Below are positions 7,422 through 15,564 of a DNA stretch of 38,017 nucleotides, piece by piece. The DNA lies in assembly GCA_910578065.1 (NCBI GenBank), contig CAJTPB010000001.1, positions 1 through 38,017 of the forward strand, written 5' to 3'. Made by a program: the position numbers and the translations under genes. The stretch comes from an uncultured Christensenella sp. (GTDB taxonomy: Bacteria; Bacillota; Clostridia; Christensenellales; Borkfalkiaceae). Positions within the stretch are counted from its first letter, which is position 1. Every line of letters begins with the position of its first letter. The notes under the pieces are model-generated. The model had not been told where the DNA came from. It did not search any database and saw nothing but the letters and a program-made list of their open reading frames with translations.

Positions 7422-7694
7422 TTACATGCGTTTGAGCTGTTCCACGATCTTTTGCAGCTTTTTGCGCTTGGCGCCGTCTAACATCATGGAAAACTGCGCG
7501 TAAAACGCGTCGATCTGTTCGTTCGTCAGCGTGCCGTTGCGTTTGCCTTCGACAGCGCGGTCGTAAATCGCCTTCATCAGCTCGCCTTCCCCCTTTCCGT
7601 GAAAAGAGTCGGCTAATTTCTTCGCTTCGTTCATCCATTCCGCATTGTCTTTGGGCGCGGGATTATTCCCTTGATAGCTTGCAAAATCTTTCAT
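7422..7694 (-). CDS. Hypothetical protein, 90 aa
   Basis: ATG 7694 has a good GAGAGGTGA ribosome binding site. The 90-residue product has no signal peptide or membrane helix; it is predicted helical, with a basic C-terminus (GAKRKKLQKIVEQLKRM) that could contact nucleic acid. I do not recognise the family. Its upstream region overlaps that of the divergent 84-aa gene, so the two are likely controlled together, and small gene pairs like this are often conserved in Clostridia. Function is unknown. Confidence 0.75.
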   Translation of the reverse strand: MKDFASYQGNNPAPKDNAEWMNEAKKLADSFHGKGEGELMKAIYDRAVEGKRNGTLTNEQIDAFYAQFSMMLDGAKRKKLQKIVEQLKRM

Positions 7695-7758
7695 GCGTCA
7701 CCTCTCTTTTGCATTGTATGACGGGAACTTGATTTTTGCGCACGGCATACCATGCAAT

Positions 7759-8013
7759 ATGGAAATTTTATTGCTTGTATTTTTACTTGCGATGACGGGG
7801 AAAAATTCGGACGATTTAAAAAATTCCCTTAATTCCGCCCTTAACTTCTATCGGGAGAACAGAGAACTGATCACCATGCTTTCGAGCATGCGGAAAAATT
7901 CCGCGCCGCAGCAGGCGGAAGAAGTTTCTGCCGAGCAAACAAAAACGGAGTCGGCTCCGTTTGCCGACCCCGTGGGATTGTTCGAACAGTATTTAAAAAC
8001 TCACGCAAGCTGA
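7759..8013 (+). CDS. Hypothetical protein with short hydrophobic N-terminus, 84 aa
   Basis: The open frame runs from 7693, but that ATG overlaps the start of the divergent gene. ATG 7759 gives MEILLLVFLLAMTG, a hydrophobic start typical of a short membrane anchor or poor signal sequence, followed by a helical segment with ALNFYRENRELITML and a Ser/Glu/Thr-rich tail. Neither start has a clear ribosome binding site, so the start is uncertain. The 3' end overlaps the convergent S41 protease gene by 13 bases. No family is recognised. Confidence 0.6.
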   Translation: MEILLLVFLLAMTGKNSDDLKNSLNSALNFYRENRELITMLSSMRKNSAPQQAEEVSAEQTKTESAPFADPVGLFEQYLKTHAS

Positions 8014-9356
8014 CCCAAAACATACGCAAGCATGGAATCTTCCCGCTGCGGATAAGAAGCGGTGACGGAATGCGCTTCGTCCTTTGCCTTTATGCCGATA
8101 TCTTGAATGCACGTTTGAGAAAGCGGCCAGTGAATGGTCGCAACGGTCAACTTCATTACGTCGCCCGAAATGCTTGGAAAGTGCGATTGCATGATCCCCT
8201 TACCGTAAGTGCGCGCTTCTTCCCCGTCTTTTTCGCGGCGCAGGTAAATATCGTCTTCGCCGATCGTGCCGTAATCGATCATCGCGCCCAGCAGACATTC
8301 GGAAGCGGAAGCCGTTCCGTCGTCGGCAAGAACGACAATGCGCGAATCGCTTTTAAAGTAATCGGAATAATCGTTCCCCGTCGCCGTAAACGTTTCCTTT
8401 TTTCCGCTGCGATAGTTGGCTGTCGCCACAACGGGGCGTTTGCCTTCCGCATTTTTCATTAAATGCGAAGCGATCGAACACAGCGTAGACATATATCCGC
8501 CGCCGTTCGCCCGTAAATCGAGCACAAGGTGCTTTTTGCCCTTCGATTTCATTAAATCGAGGCACGCTTCGAACTCCTCGTCCGCACGTCCGTTAAATTC
8601 GTCCAAACGGATATACGCCGTATCTGCGGGCAGCCCGCTCAATTCGCCGTTTATCAGCCCCGTGCCGATCAACGCGGTATCGTTTTCCTGCCCGTGATAG
8701 TAAAATCCGCACTCGCTGTCGCGATACGTACAGTACGAAGCGATATACGCGCGTTTTAAAAGCGTGTATTCCTTCGCGTCAGAACCGTCCTTTTCGTATC
8801 CGCAGCGCACGTTAAACTCCGTTTTGCGCCCGTCGAGAAAGGAAAAAAACGCGTCTACGTTACCAGTTTGCAATTCTCCGCCCGTTTCGCCGTAACCGAG
8901 CACGTACATGCCTCCGCGCAGCCCCGCGCAAAACGCGGGCGAATTGCCTACTACCGTGTAAAGACGGGGCAAGCCGTCCTCTTCCGTTACAGAAATGCCC
9001 ACGCCCTCGTTATTGCCCTCGCTCTCGCGCAAGATCTGCGCGTATTCGTCGCGCGTGTAAAAGCGGGAATACCTGTCTACCTGCCCTTCCAACGCCTTCA
9101 TGATTTCGTCGTACAGCGCGTCCGTATCGATCTCTTTGTAATAATTCTTTTCCGTCGTCTTCTTCGCCCAAAGAAAAGTGCGCAGCCCCTCGTCTAACGA
9201 ATAGTAATAGCCGAACCAGCCCGCCAAAAAACAAATCACTGCAAGCAAAACCGCGCCGACAGAAATCGCGACGATCCTTCCTTTGTTTGGTTTGCGCGCG
9301 CCCTCCGCCTGAACGGGAACGGGCGGCTCGTCGAAAAATTCGTCTTTTTCTTCCAT
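8001..9356 (-). CDS. Membrane-anchored S41 family C-terminal processing peptidase
   Basis: The 451-aa product has a cytoplasmic, acidic N-terminus, one membrane helix (about 28-50) and an extracellular S41/CtpA-type protease. A divergent PDZ-like stretch (near 113-160: EGVGISVTEEDG...GLRGGMYVLGYGE) precedes the catalytic core. Family marks are LDLRANGGG (280-287), the nucleophile in DDGTASASE (Ser350) and the general base lysine in YGKGIMQ (K386). Such proteases trim secreted or membrane proteins and can act in sporulation signalling or envelope control. ATG 9356 follows AAGGAG. It lies 12 bases after the PucR-like regulator gene, so the two form an operon. Confidence 0.9.
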   Translation of the reverse strand: MEEKDEFFDEPPVPVQAEGARKPNKGRIVAISVGAVLLAVICFLAGWFGYYYSLDEGLRTFLWAKKTTEKNYYKEIDTDALYDEIMKALEGQVDRYSRFYTRDEYAQILRESEGNNEGVGISVTEEDGLPRLYTVVGNSPAFCAGLRGGMYVLGYGETGGELQTGNVDAFFSFLDGRKTEFNVRCGYEKDGSDAKEYTLLKRAYIASYCTYRDSECGFYYHGQENDTALIGTGLINGELSGLPADTAYIRLDEFNGRADEEFEACLDLMKSKGKKHLVLDLRANGGGYMSTLCSIASHLMKNAEGKRPVVATANYRSGKKETFTATGNDYSDYFKSDSRIVVLADDGTASASECLLGAMIDYGTIGEDDIYLRREKDGEEARTYGKGIMQSHFPSISGDVMKLTVATIHWPLSQTCIQDIGIKAKDEAHSVTASYPQREDSMLAYVLGQLA

Positions 9357-9368
9357 TTTCCAATCTCC

Positions 9369-10325
9369 TTAAAGTTGCATCAATTTATACAAAATGGTAA
9401 TCACGCGAAAGGAAACCGCATCGGAAAATTTGCGGATATTCAACCCCGTGATCCGTTCGATCTTATCCAAACGGTACATCAACGTATTTCTGTGCATATA
9501 CAGGTTGCGCGAAGTTTCGGAAATATTTAAACTGTTTTCCAAAAATTCTTCCGCCGTTCCAAGCATATCCTCGTCTTCGAACACCTCGGCGGCGTTGCCG
9601 ATTTGCAGTTGTTCCAAATAATCTTTTAAGCGCGATTCGGGCACGTCTTCCAACATTTTTACGAGCAGATACTCTTTATAAGAGTGCACTTCCCCTTTGG
9701 AATGGAACAGACCGCTCATGCGCAACGCGGTGACCGCCTGCCGGTACGAAGCGGAAATTTGCGTAAACGTATCCGTTTCGCACCCCACGCCAACGCTCGC
9801 TTTTACGCCGATTTCTTCGTAAAGCGATTGGCTTAAAAACTGCGCAAAGTCGAAGGGCGACTGCCCTTCTTCGCAAAACTTTACAACGGCGCATCGGGTT
9901 TCGTCCATCTTAACGACCATATCTCGCGTATCGGCGACGCACCGTTCCAAATGCGCGACGGTATCGTTTAGCCGCCGCTCTTCTTGCACGGTAACCGCAA
10001 AGCATGCGCCGTCGGTTAAATTGTATTTGGATAAAAAGCGGAACGCATACCAATCGCCCCCCTCGCCGAGCAAGATATTTTTCAAATAATCGTCTTTTTC
10101 GGGCGCGGGGCGCAGCATGTCCGCATTGGCGAGCAGGTAGCGGATCAGCCCCGCCGTTTGTTCTGCGGATTTTCCGCTTCCGTCAAGATAAACTTCCGCC
10201 CGTTCCCCGCCGAATTCCACCGTAAAGCGGGTTTCATCTCCGCCGCGGGGCGAAAGCCTTACTTCCGTTCCCGTTTTTTCTTTTACGTCGCAAAGCAACC
10301 GCTTTAAATCGGACAATGCTTCCAT
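9369..10325 (-). CDS. PucR/CdaR-type transcriptional regulator
   Basis: The 318-aa product ends with the PucR-type helix-turn-helix (about 265-315): LNISETSRNLYMHRNTLMYRLDKIE is the family hallmark, split here as NISETSRNLYMHRNTL then MYRLDKIERITGL. The middle (about 110-245) looks like the CdaR GGDEF-like domain. The N-terminal ~100 residues are a variable sensing part. Members bind DNA and respond to metabolites such as sugar acids, purines or branched-chain amino acids; the ligand here is unknown. ATG 10325 is preceded by a G-rich site, and a near-consensus promoter lies at 10395-10423. It shares a transcript with the S41 protease. Confidence 0.88.
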   Translation of the reverse strand: MEALSDLKRLLCDVKEKTGTEVRLSPRGGDETRFTVEFGGERAEVYLDGSGKSAEQTAGLIRYLLANADMLRPAPEKDDYLKNILLGEGGDWYAFRFLSKYNLTDGACFAVTVQEERRLNDTVAHLERCVADTRDMVVKMDETRCAVVKFCEEGQSPFDFAQFLSQSLYEEIGVKASVGVGCETDTFTQISASYRQAVTALRMSGLFHSKGEVHSYKEYLLVKMLEDVPESRLKDYLEQLQIGNAAEVFEDEDMLGTAEEFLENSLNISETSRNLYMHRNTLMYRLDKIERITGLNIRKFSDAVSFRVITILYKLMQL

Positions 10326-10394
10326 ACCCGCCCCCGTTTTTCAGATTGATGCCATAGCGAAACAGCATGTTTTGCCCTTCGCTGTACGGCGGTA

Positions 10395-10423
10395 ATTATA
10401 GCATATTTCCCCGAAAATTTCAA
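10395..10423 (-). promoter_or_regulatory. Sigma-A promoter for the regulator-protease operon
   Basis: Minus-strand -35 TTGAAA (10418-10423), 17-bp spacer and perfect -10 TATAAT (10395-10400). The predicted leader is about 60 bases. The remainder of the gap to the rightward promoter at 10568 contains inverted repeats, for example GCCGT/ACGGC near 10483-10504, which may be operator sites, but nothing definite. Confidence 0.8.
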
Positions 10424-10567
10424 GAACTTTTTGCATTTCCCACATATCTATCGCCAAACGGCAAAAAACTTTTGCTTATTCGCCGTAATTTTTTAAAAAC
10501 GGCATAAAATAATTGAGAGGTTTGTTGCACTTACGGCAAAAATTCGGCATATTTTAACCGCTATGTG

Positions 10568-10596
10568 TTGACACGGTTCCTATTTAATGGTATAAT
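10568..10596 (+). promoter_or_regulatory. Perfect-consensus sigma-A promoter
   Basis: TTGACA (10568-10573), 17-bp spacer and TATAAT (10591-10596) match the consensus at all 12 positions. It predicts transcription from about 10603 and a leader of about 55 bases to ATG 10658. Such a promoter implies high constitutive expression of the downstream membrane protein gene. Confidence 0.92.
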
Positions 10597-10657
10597 TAAA
10601 GTCAGCTTATAGTAACCTGTTGTAAGTTGAACTTTAACGATCAGGAGAATGTCTTAT

Positions 10658-12604
10658 ATGGCAAAGAAAAACGATCTTACGGAAGATACGGAATATAACG
10701 AATTCGACGATTACGAAGACGATTATTTTACCGACGACGAAACCGCCGCCGCAGATACTTCGTACGTAACCGCAGAGGACGAGCCCCGCGAAAAATTCGG
10801 CGGGATTCGCGTTCTTTCCGTACTTTTCTGCCTGCTCGCGATAGGCGGGCTTTTTATCGGATTGCTTTCCAAATGGATCGCCGTTTTTACGCCGCTTGCC
10901 CTTGCAGGCGAAGGAAAGCTCGGCGCTTCCATGCTGTGGCTGATCATCGAAGGGTTTAAAGGGCTTTTCGGAAAGGCTTCCGCCGCAAATTACGGATTCG
11001 ACAGCGGGCTTTTTTATCCGCTTGTAGAACGCGTTGCCAAAGTCGTGCCCTATCTTACGCTTGCGATCGCGCTCGGCGTGCTCGTTTCGTTGGTATGCAC
11101 GATTGCCGCGCTCGTTTCGAAAAAAGCGGTAAAGGCGCGGAAACTGTTATACGTAAACGGCTACGTCGTTTTCTTCGTATACGCGGTTTATTTTATCGCT
11201 ATGTTTGCGGTAAGATTGCTTTGCGGTTATAACTCTTTTAAGCAAGTCATCGACGTGCCCGCCGCGATCATTGCGGGCGCTTCGCTGTTGATTTTATTCA
11301 TTTACGCGCTTACCGAAAAGAAAGCGGTTGCGGCGCTGAACTTCTTGCTTCTGCTCCTTGTGTTGGGCGCGGGATTCGGAATGTTCTACAAAGAATCGGA
11401 AACGTTAAACGCGTTGCGCCTTTCCTTTACGACGGCAAACAGAGGTTGGGCGCTGATCATGCAGATTTTTGCATTGGCTACCGCGTTTATGTTGTTGTTT
11501 AACTTTGCCGCTTCGGCGCTTCGCCTCGGCGCAAGAGGAAAATATTTATTTGTTACCGTTACTTACGGATTGCAGTTTGCATTTGCGGTTGCGCTTGCGA
11601 TCGTACTTGCGCTTAATCCGGCAGGACATAATTGGTCTATTCTCGGAAAATTGCCTATGTTAGTATTACTGATTGCGTCTATCGCAGCATTTTTGGTAGT
11701 TTTACTGTTTGTGATTCTCCGCGCCGTAAAGAAAAAGAAAGCGAACGCGGAAAAAGAACCCAAATCGGAAGAAGCAGCGGCGGAAGCGGAAGGTTCCCGC
11801 GAAGACGGATATGCCTATCCCGCAGCGGGCGGAAACGGCGCCGCAGCCGTACGCGCCGACGGACAGAACGAGGACGGCGAATACGACGACGATTATATCG
11901 ACTTCGACGACTATGAAGAGGACGACGACTTCGAATACGAATACGAGCCCGACTTTATGCCCGCGCCTCCTATGGCGTACGTCGCGCCGCCCCCTCCTCA
12001 GCCTGTCGTTCAACCCGAACCGCAGCCTACGCCCCCTCCCGCGCCGGAGCCTCAGCCGCAGCCCGTGCCGCCTCCTGCTCCTCAGCCCGTCGTTCAGCAG
12101 GCGCCCAACATCGTGATCTTGCGCGAAAAAGAAAAACCCGCGCCTACGCCCCCGCCTGCTCCTCAGCCTGTCGTTCAGCCCGAACCGCAGCCTGCGCCTT
12201 TAAGCGAATTCGAGCAGAAAATGGCGGAATACGCGCGTCAAGGCGTTCCCAGACCTGCGGCGGAACAGCAGCCGCCGAGAGTGACCGAACGCCGCCCGAT
12301 GCCCCCTCCTCAGCCGAGGAAGCAGCCTCCTCAGCAGCCTGCCGCGGGCGAAAACGTTTACGAAGACGGTCAATACACTTACGACGCGTTCTTCCATACG
12401 CTTACCCCTAAGCAGAAATCTGAATTCGGCGATCTGTTTATCTCCAACAAATACGGAACGCACAACTATTTGCCCGTTTACGTGATCGGCGGAGATAACA
12501 AGGCATTCTTCTCTAAGGTATTTATTTACCTCGGGCGCTTCCGCGAAACCATTTCCGCAGGATTGCTTGAAAAGATGTATCAGTACGTGAATACGAAAAA
12601 ATAA
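10658..12604 (+). CDS. Eight-helix membrane protein with acidic and proline-rich cytoplasmic tails
   Basis: The 648-aa protein has a very acidic, tyrosine-containing N-terminus, about eight membrane helices (roughly 50-355), a second Asp/Tyr-rich acidic stretch (about 405-435), a Pro/Gln/Val-rich linker with imperfect repeats of PAPQPVVQPEPQP (about 440-560) and a compact C-terminal domain of ~80 residues (YTYDAFFHTLTPKQKSEF ... LPVYVIGGDNKAFF). With eight helices both ends should be cytoplasmic. That C-terminal module recurs at the end of other Firmicutes membrane proteins of unknown role. ATG 10658 is chosen because AGGAG is too close to the ATG at 10649. A perfect promoter and a terminator frame it as a single-gene unit. 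Function unknown. Confidence 0.85.
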   Translation: MAKKNDLTEDTEYNEFDDYEDDYFTDDETAAADTSYVTAEDEPREKFGGIRVLSVLFCLLAIGGLFIGLLSKWIAVFTPLALAGEGKLGASMLWLIIEGFKGLFGKASAANYGFDSGLFYPLVERVAKVVPYLTLAIALGVLVSLVCTIAALVSKKAVKARKLLYVNGYVVFFVYAVYFIAMFAVRLLCGYNSFKQVIDVPAAIIAGASLLILFIYALTEKKAVAALNFLLLLLVLGAGFGMFYKESETLNALRLSFTTANRGWALIMQIFALATAFMLLFNFAASALRLGARGKYLFVTVTYGLQFAFAVALAIVLALNPAGHNWSILGKLPMLVLLIASIAAFLVVLLFVILRAVKKKKANAEKEPKSEEAAAEAEGSREDGYAYPAAGGNGAAAVRADGQNEDGEYDDDYIDFDDYEEDDDFEYEYEPDFMPAPPMAYVAPPPPQPVVQPEPQPTPPPAPEPQPQPVPPPAPQPVVQQAPNIVILREKEKPAPTPPPAPQPVVQPEPQPAPLSEFEQKMAEYARQGVPRPAAEQQPPRVTERRPMPPPQPRKQPPQQPAAGENVYEDGQYTYDAFFHTLTPKQKSEFGDLFISNKYGTHNYLPVYVIGGDNKAFFSKVFIYLGRFRETISAGLLEKMYQYVNTKK

Positions 12605-12618
12605 GCACGAATTATTTT

Positions 12619-12644
12619 ACCCCCTCGGATAAATCCGAGGGGGT
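12619..12644 (+). terminator. Rho-independent terminator
   Basis: A perfect 12-bp stem ACCCCCTCGGAT/ATCCGAGGGGGT with a 2-base centre follows the stop by 14 bases and is followed by TATTATTTG. Confidence 0.85.
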
Positions 12645-12651
12645 TATTATT

Positions 12652-13132
12652 TGCATAATAAACTCGTTTTTAACGGAAATATCCCGCAATGCCGGCACGG
12701 TTTACACGCAATAATAATATCTTTTTATACCGAGATAGAATATAAAAATAATTTTTTTAGCAAAAATTTTCTGTACTGTCTTGCACAAATCGCCTGCGAC
12801 AACTCTTGTTTTATTCCAAGGCAGGTATCATAAAAGCAGTTTTCCTTAGTCGAAATTTTTCGCATTACCCCGCACGGACTGTCCGCAAAAACAACTTTTA
12901 TTCCAAAGCAGGTATATAAAATGTAATTTCTCAGGTAAAAATTTTCTATATTACCCATGTATACAACGCCTGTTTTATTCCGGGATAGTATTTAAAAATA
13001 ATTTATCTTAGGCGGTAATTATCTCTACTGCCTGTACACAAAAAATCTTATTTTAATACAATGCGGGTATTATAAAAGCAATTTATCTTGGGCAGTAATT
13101 TTCCGCATTACCTTGCACGGATTGCCTGCTGC
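12652..13132. repeat. Degenerate AT-rich tandem array, five ~80-bp units
   Basis: Units begin with TTTTATTCC-like anchors at 12722, 12809, 12896, 12973 and 13051, with periods of 87, 87, 77 and 78 bases; the last ends near 13132, and a partial unit lies at 12652-12721. Each reads roughly: TTTTATTCC, GGCAGGTATTATAAAAG, an AT stretch, CTTAGG, then GGTAAT...ATTACC, then TTGCACGGATTGCCTGC. The GGTAAT/ATTACC and GGCAGTAA/TTACCTTGC parts can form small hairpins. No ORF with a ribosome binding site is present. The array fills the whole gap up to the start of the AraC-type gene. It is not a CRISPR, since there are no conserved repeats separated by unique spacers. Confidence 0.75.
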
Positions 13133-13154
13133 AATAACGCCCGAGGGAATATCT

Positions 13155-14046
13155 TTGGTAACTTTTAAAAATAAAACGGGACGAAAGCTACCGCGAAACG
13201 CGCGAACACGGCGTAAGCGATTACCCGCTCGAATATTACCCGGAAAACGTATGGGATTTCGACTTTCACTGCATCGACCGGCATTGGCACGCGGAATGCG
13301 AAATGATCTACGCGGAAAAAATTTCCGTAACCTGTTTTATAGGTACGGAAAAAGTGGAATTAATGCAAGGCTGCGGAATGTTTATCAACAGCGGCGTTTT
13401 GCACCGCTTTTTAGCGGAGCAAAGCAATTTTATGCCGAATATCGTTTTTTCGCCCCAACTGCTCGGCGAAAAAAACGGAAAAATTTACGAAAAATACATT
13501 AAACCGATCATCTGTTCCGCCGCGCAATTTCAAATACTTTCCCCCGAACACGCATGGCAAAACAAAATATTGCAGCTTTTACGGCAAATATTTACACTGC
13601 AAACAAACGAGGCAGACTGCGAACTTTCTACGGTTTTATTGCTGTTGGAAATTTGGAAGATTTTGTTCGATCACCTTCCGTCGCAAGCAGAGGCACACTT
13701 ACATAACGGGGAAACACTGCGCAATTCGCAGCTAACAATTATGATGCAATTTATTCACAAGCATTACTGCGAACCCATTTCTTTAAAAGAAATTTCTTCC
13801 GCGGCATTCCTCAGCAAAAACACCGCTTTACAGCGCTTTCGAAACGGCATTCGCCTTTCGCCCGTTTTATATTTGATTCGTTACAGACTTACCCGCGCGG
13901 CGGAACTGCTTCTTACGACAGAATCTTCCGTTACGCATATCGCCGAACAAGTAGGATTCGAAAGCGCAGGATATTTTTGCCGAAAATTTAAAGAATGTTA
14001 CAAAATATCGCCGACGGAATACCGAAGTAAAAAAAGCGAAAAATAA
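13155..14046 (+). CDS. AraC-family regulator with apparent +1 frameshift near its start
   Basis: The product has an N-terminal cupin sensing domain (FHCIDRHWHAECEMIYAEK, then GCGMFINSGVLHRF) and a C-terminal AraC double helix-turn-helix (ISLKEISSAAFLSKNTALQRF; THIAEQVGFESAGYFCRKFKE). The frame is open from 13162, yet contains no ATG, GTG or TTG before ATG 13303, which lies after the HWH metal-binding motif. A TTG at 13155 with GAGGG 7 bases upstream is well placed but is in another frame; skipping one A in the run at 13168-13176 joins it to the cupin frame. So the gene is frameshifted, uses a non-standard start such as ATA 13171, or is a sequencing error. It directly abuts the tandem array. 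Target genes unknown. Confidence 0.75.
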
Positions 14047-14067
14047 TAACGCTTTGCAAAAGGTAAA

Positions 14068-14086
14068 GCGCGGCATTACGCCGCGC
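14068..14086. terminator. Hairpin between convergent genes
   Basis: GCGCGGC ATTAC GCCGCGC forms a perfect 7-bp G+C stem between the AraC-type gene and the sigma operon, which converge here. Flanking T-runs are weak. Confidence 0.55.
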
Positions 14087-14095
14087 CCGATATAA

Positions 14096-14467
14096 TCATG
14101 TCCTTTCATTGCGGATTCTGATGACCACGCAAATCCCTTCCCGCTCGCTGTATTCGCGGCTTTCGCAAAAGGCGTCTACCAAAAAAAGCCCCCTGCCGCA
14201 TTCGGCAGTTACGTCGGAACAAAACGTTTTTTCGGGCGGACGGTAACCGTTGTTGCCCCGTACGCGTAAGCGCAAAATATCCCCTTCCAACATAGCGGAA
14301 AAATACGCCCGCTGCCCGCCGTGCTGCAATACGTTGCTCAGCAATTCGCACGCGACAAGTTTGCTGTCGAACACCGCTTGTTCGGGGGCTTGCGCCGCCT
14401 CTAACCGAACGCACAGCTGATGAAGCGCTTGTTCCAGCGCGTTGTAATCGTCGATTTCGAAGTACAT
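14096..14467 (-). CDS. RsbW/SpoIIAB-like anti-sigma ATPase, 123 aa
   Basis: A GHKL-type ATPase of the anti-sigma serine kinase group. The N-box is intact (CELLSNVLQHG, near 47-57) and the G2 box is clear (CGRGLFLVDAF, near 90-100). The usual G1 Asp (D.G.G) is replaced by RGNNG, so nucleotide hydrolysis may be altered. It is the last gene of a four-gene operon, with 1 base between the sigma factor stop and its ATG. In known systems this protein binds the sigma factor and phosphorylates the STAS antagonist. Here it is placed after the sigma gene, unlike spoIIAB or rsbW, which precede it. Confidence 0.82.
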   Translation of the reverse strand: MYFEIDDYNALEQALHQLCVRLEAAQAPEQAVFDSKLVACELLSNVLQHGGQRAYFSAMLEGDILRLRVRGNNGYRPPEKTFCSDVTAECGRGLFLVDAFCESREYSEREGICVVIRIRNERT

Positions 14468-14468
14468 T

Positions 14469-15200
14469 TCAATCCGCCATGCTCTTTTTTAAATCATTTT
14501 TCAGTTTGTCCAAAATTTTGCGTTCCATACGCGAAACGAACATTTGCGAAACGCCCATGCGCCGCGCCGTTTCCGTTTGCGAAAGTTCCTCGTCGAAACG
14601 GCAGCGGATAATTTCCTTTTCCGTATCGTTTAACTTTTTCACGGCGGAAACGACCATATCGCGGTTTTCCAACTGTTCGGCAAAATTATCTTCAGAAGCA
14701 AGCACTTCGTAAAAACTCATGCCGTCTTCCCCGTCTTGGTCGGCGTTGCGGTCGAGCGAAACAACCGCGCCCGCTTCCATCGCGCGCACGATTTCTTCTT
14801 CGGTAACGTTCAGCCTTTGTGCAAGCTGCTGCGCGGTGGGCTTTTTGCCCGTTTCCGTAAGCAGCTCGTCCGCCGCGCGCTTAATTTTTACGCGCAGTTC
14901 GGCAACCCTTCTCGGCAGGTGTACAAGGCGGGACCGGTCGCGAAAATAGTTTTTGATCTCCCCCGTAATGGTAGGCGTAATAAAGGTGGAAAACTGCAAT
15001 CCCTTGCTCTCGTCAAACCGTTCCACCCCTTTCATCAACGCGAGGGAAGCGACTTGAAACAAATCGTCGTATTCCACCCCTCGCCCGACAAACTTTTTCG
15101 CGAGAACGGAAGCGATATAGAGGTATTTTTCGACAATGCGATTGCGATCGGCAATATCGCCCGTTTCCCTATATCTTTTAAAAAGTTCGCCGTCTTCCAT
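14469..15200 (-). CDS. RNA polymerase sigma factor, SigB/SigF/SigG family
   Basis: The 243-aa product has sigma regions 2 (DLFQVASLALMKGVERFD, GLQFSTFITPTITGEIKNYFRD), 3 (VHLPRRVAELRVKIKRAADEL) and 4 (LNDTEKEIIRCRFDEELSQTETARRMGVSQMFVSRMERKIL, split by the usual HTH). The VHLPRR and RDRS features look closer to SigB than to SigF. Such factors are released by partner switching and drive stress or forespore genes. It overlaps nothing but is only 1 base from both neighbours, so all four proteins are made together. Whether it is SigF or a stress factor cannot be settled without a phylogeny. Confidence 0.9.
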   Translation of the reverse strand: MEDGELFKRYRETGDIADRNRIVEKYLYIASVLAKKFVGRGVEYDDLFQVASLALMKGVERFDESKGLQFSTFITPTITGEIKNYFRDRSRLVHLPRRVAELRVKIKRAADELLTETGKKPTAQQLAQRLNVTEEEIVRAMEAGAVVSLDRNADQDGEDGMSFYEVLASEDNFAEQLENRDMVVSAVKKLNDTEKEIIRCRFDEELSQTETARRMGVSQMFVSRMERKILDKLKNDLKKSMAD

Positions 15201-15201
15201 G

Positions 15202-15564
15202 TCAGCTCCCGAAACGGAATGTAATTTCGGTAACGGCGCCGTCTTTCCGCTCTACGTTTAAATTTTCCACCAACGCGCCCAAAAGCGAGTACGAAATTTC
15301 GTCTTCGGCGGAATCGCCCGCAGCGCCCCTTCCGTTTTCCCCTGTAAGACGCACGCAAACGCCGTTATCTTGCGCGAACTGCACGCGCGCGGAAGAATAT
15401 CCGTTGCGCATAAACAGCAGCAGACTTTCGGTTACGCACACTTTGCAGTCTTCCGCATCGTCTAACGAAAGCCCGGCGCGCGCGCAGATGCCGCCCGCCG
15501 TCAAACGGACGGTTGTAAACAAATCGCTTTTCAGCGCAAACGAAAGCGCAAGTAATTCTTCCAT
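15202..15564 (-). CDS. Degenerate GHKL ATPase-like protein, 120 aa
   Basis: Position (between STAS and sigma genes), length and fold pattern match an RsbW/SpoIIAB protein, with GLSLDDAEDCKVCVTESLLLF corresponding to the N-box helix. However the N-box Asn is lost (ESLLLFMRNG), and the G1 and G2 glycine motifs are not recognisable (LTGENGRG; SYSLLGALVENL). It is therefore probably unable to bind ATP or phosphorylate, and may act as a sequestering partner. ATG 15564 overlaps the STAS stop (TAATG), so the two are translationally coupled. An alternative view is that it is a highly diverged but active kinase. Confidence 0.72.
   Translation of the reverse strand: MEELLALSFALKSDLFTTVRLTAGGICARAGLSLDDAEDCKVCVTESLLLFMRNGYSSARVQFAQDNGVCVRLTGENGRGAAGDSAEDEISYSLLGALVENLNVERKDGAVTEITFRFGS

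Noticed and set aside
12652..13132. CRISPR array
   Set aside because: Units are degenerate along their whole length, with no constant repeats, unique spacers or cas genes nearby.
13113..13502. 129-aa ORF overlapping the AraC gene
   Set aside because: Only its first ~15 codons after TTG 13155 matter as a possible true start; the rest is an Arg-rich out-of-frame shadow of the cupin domain.
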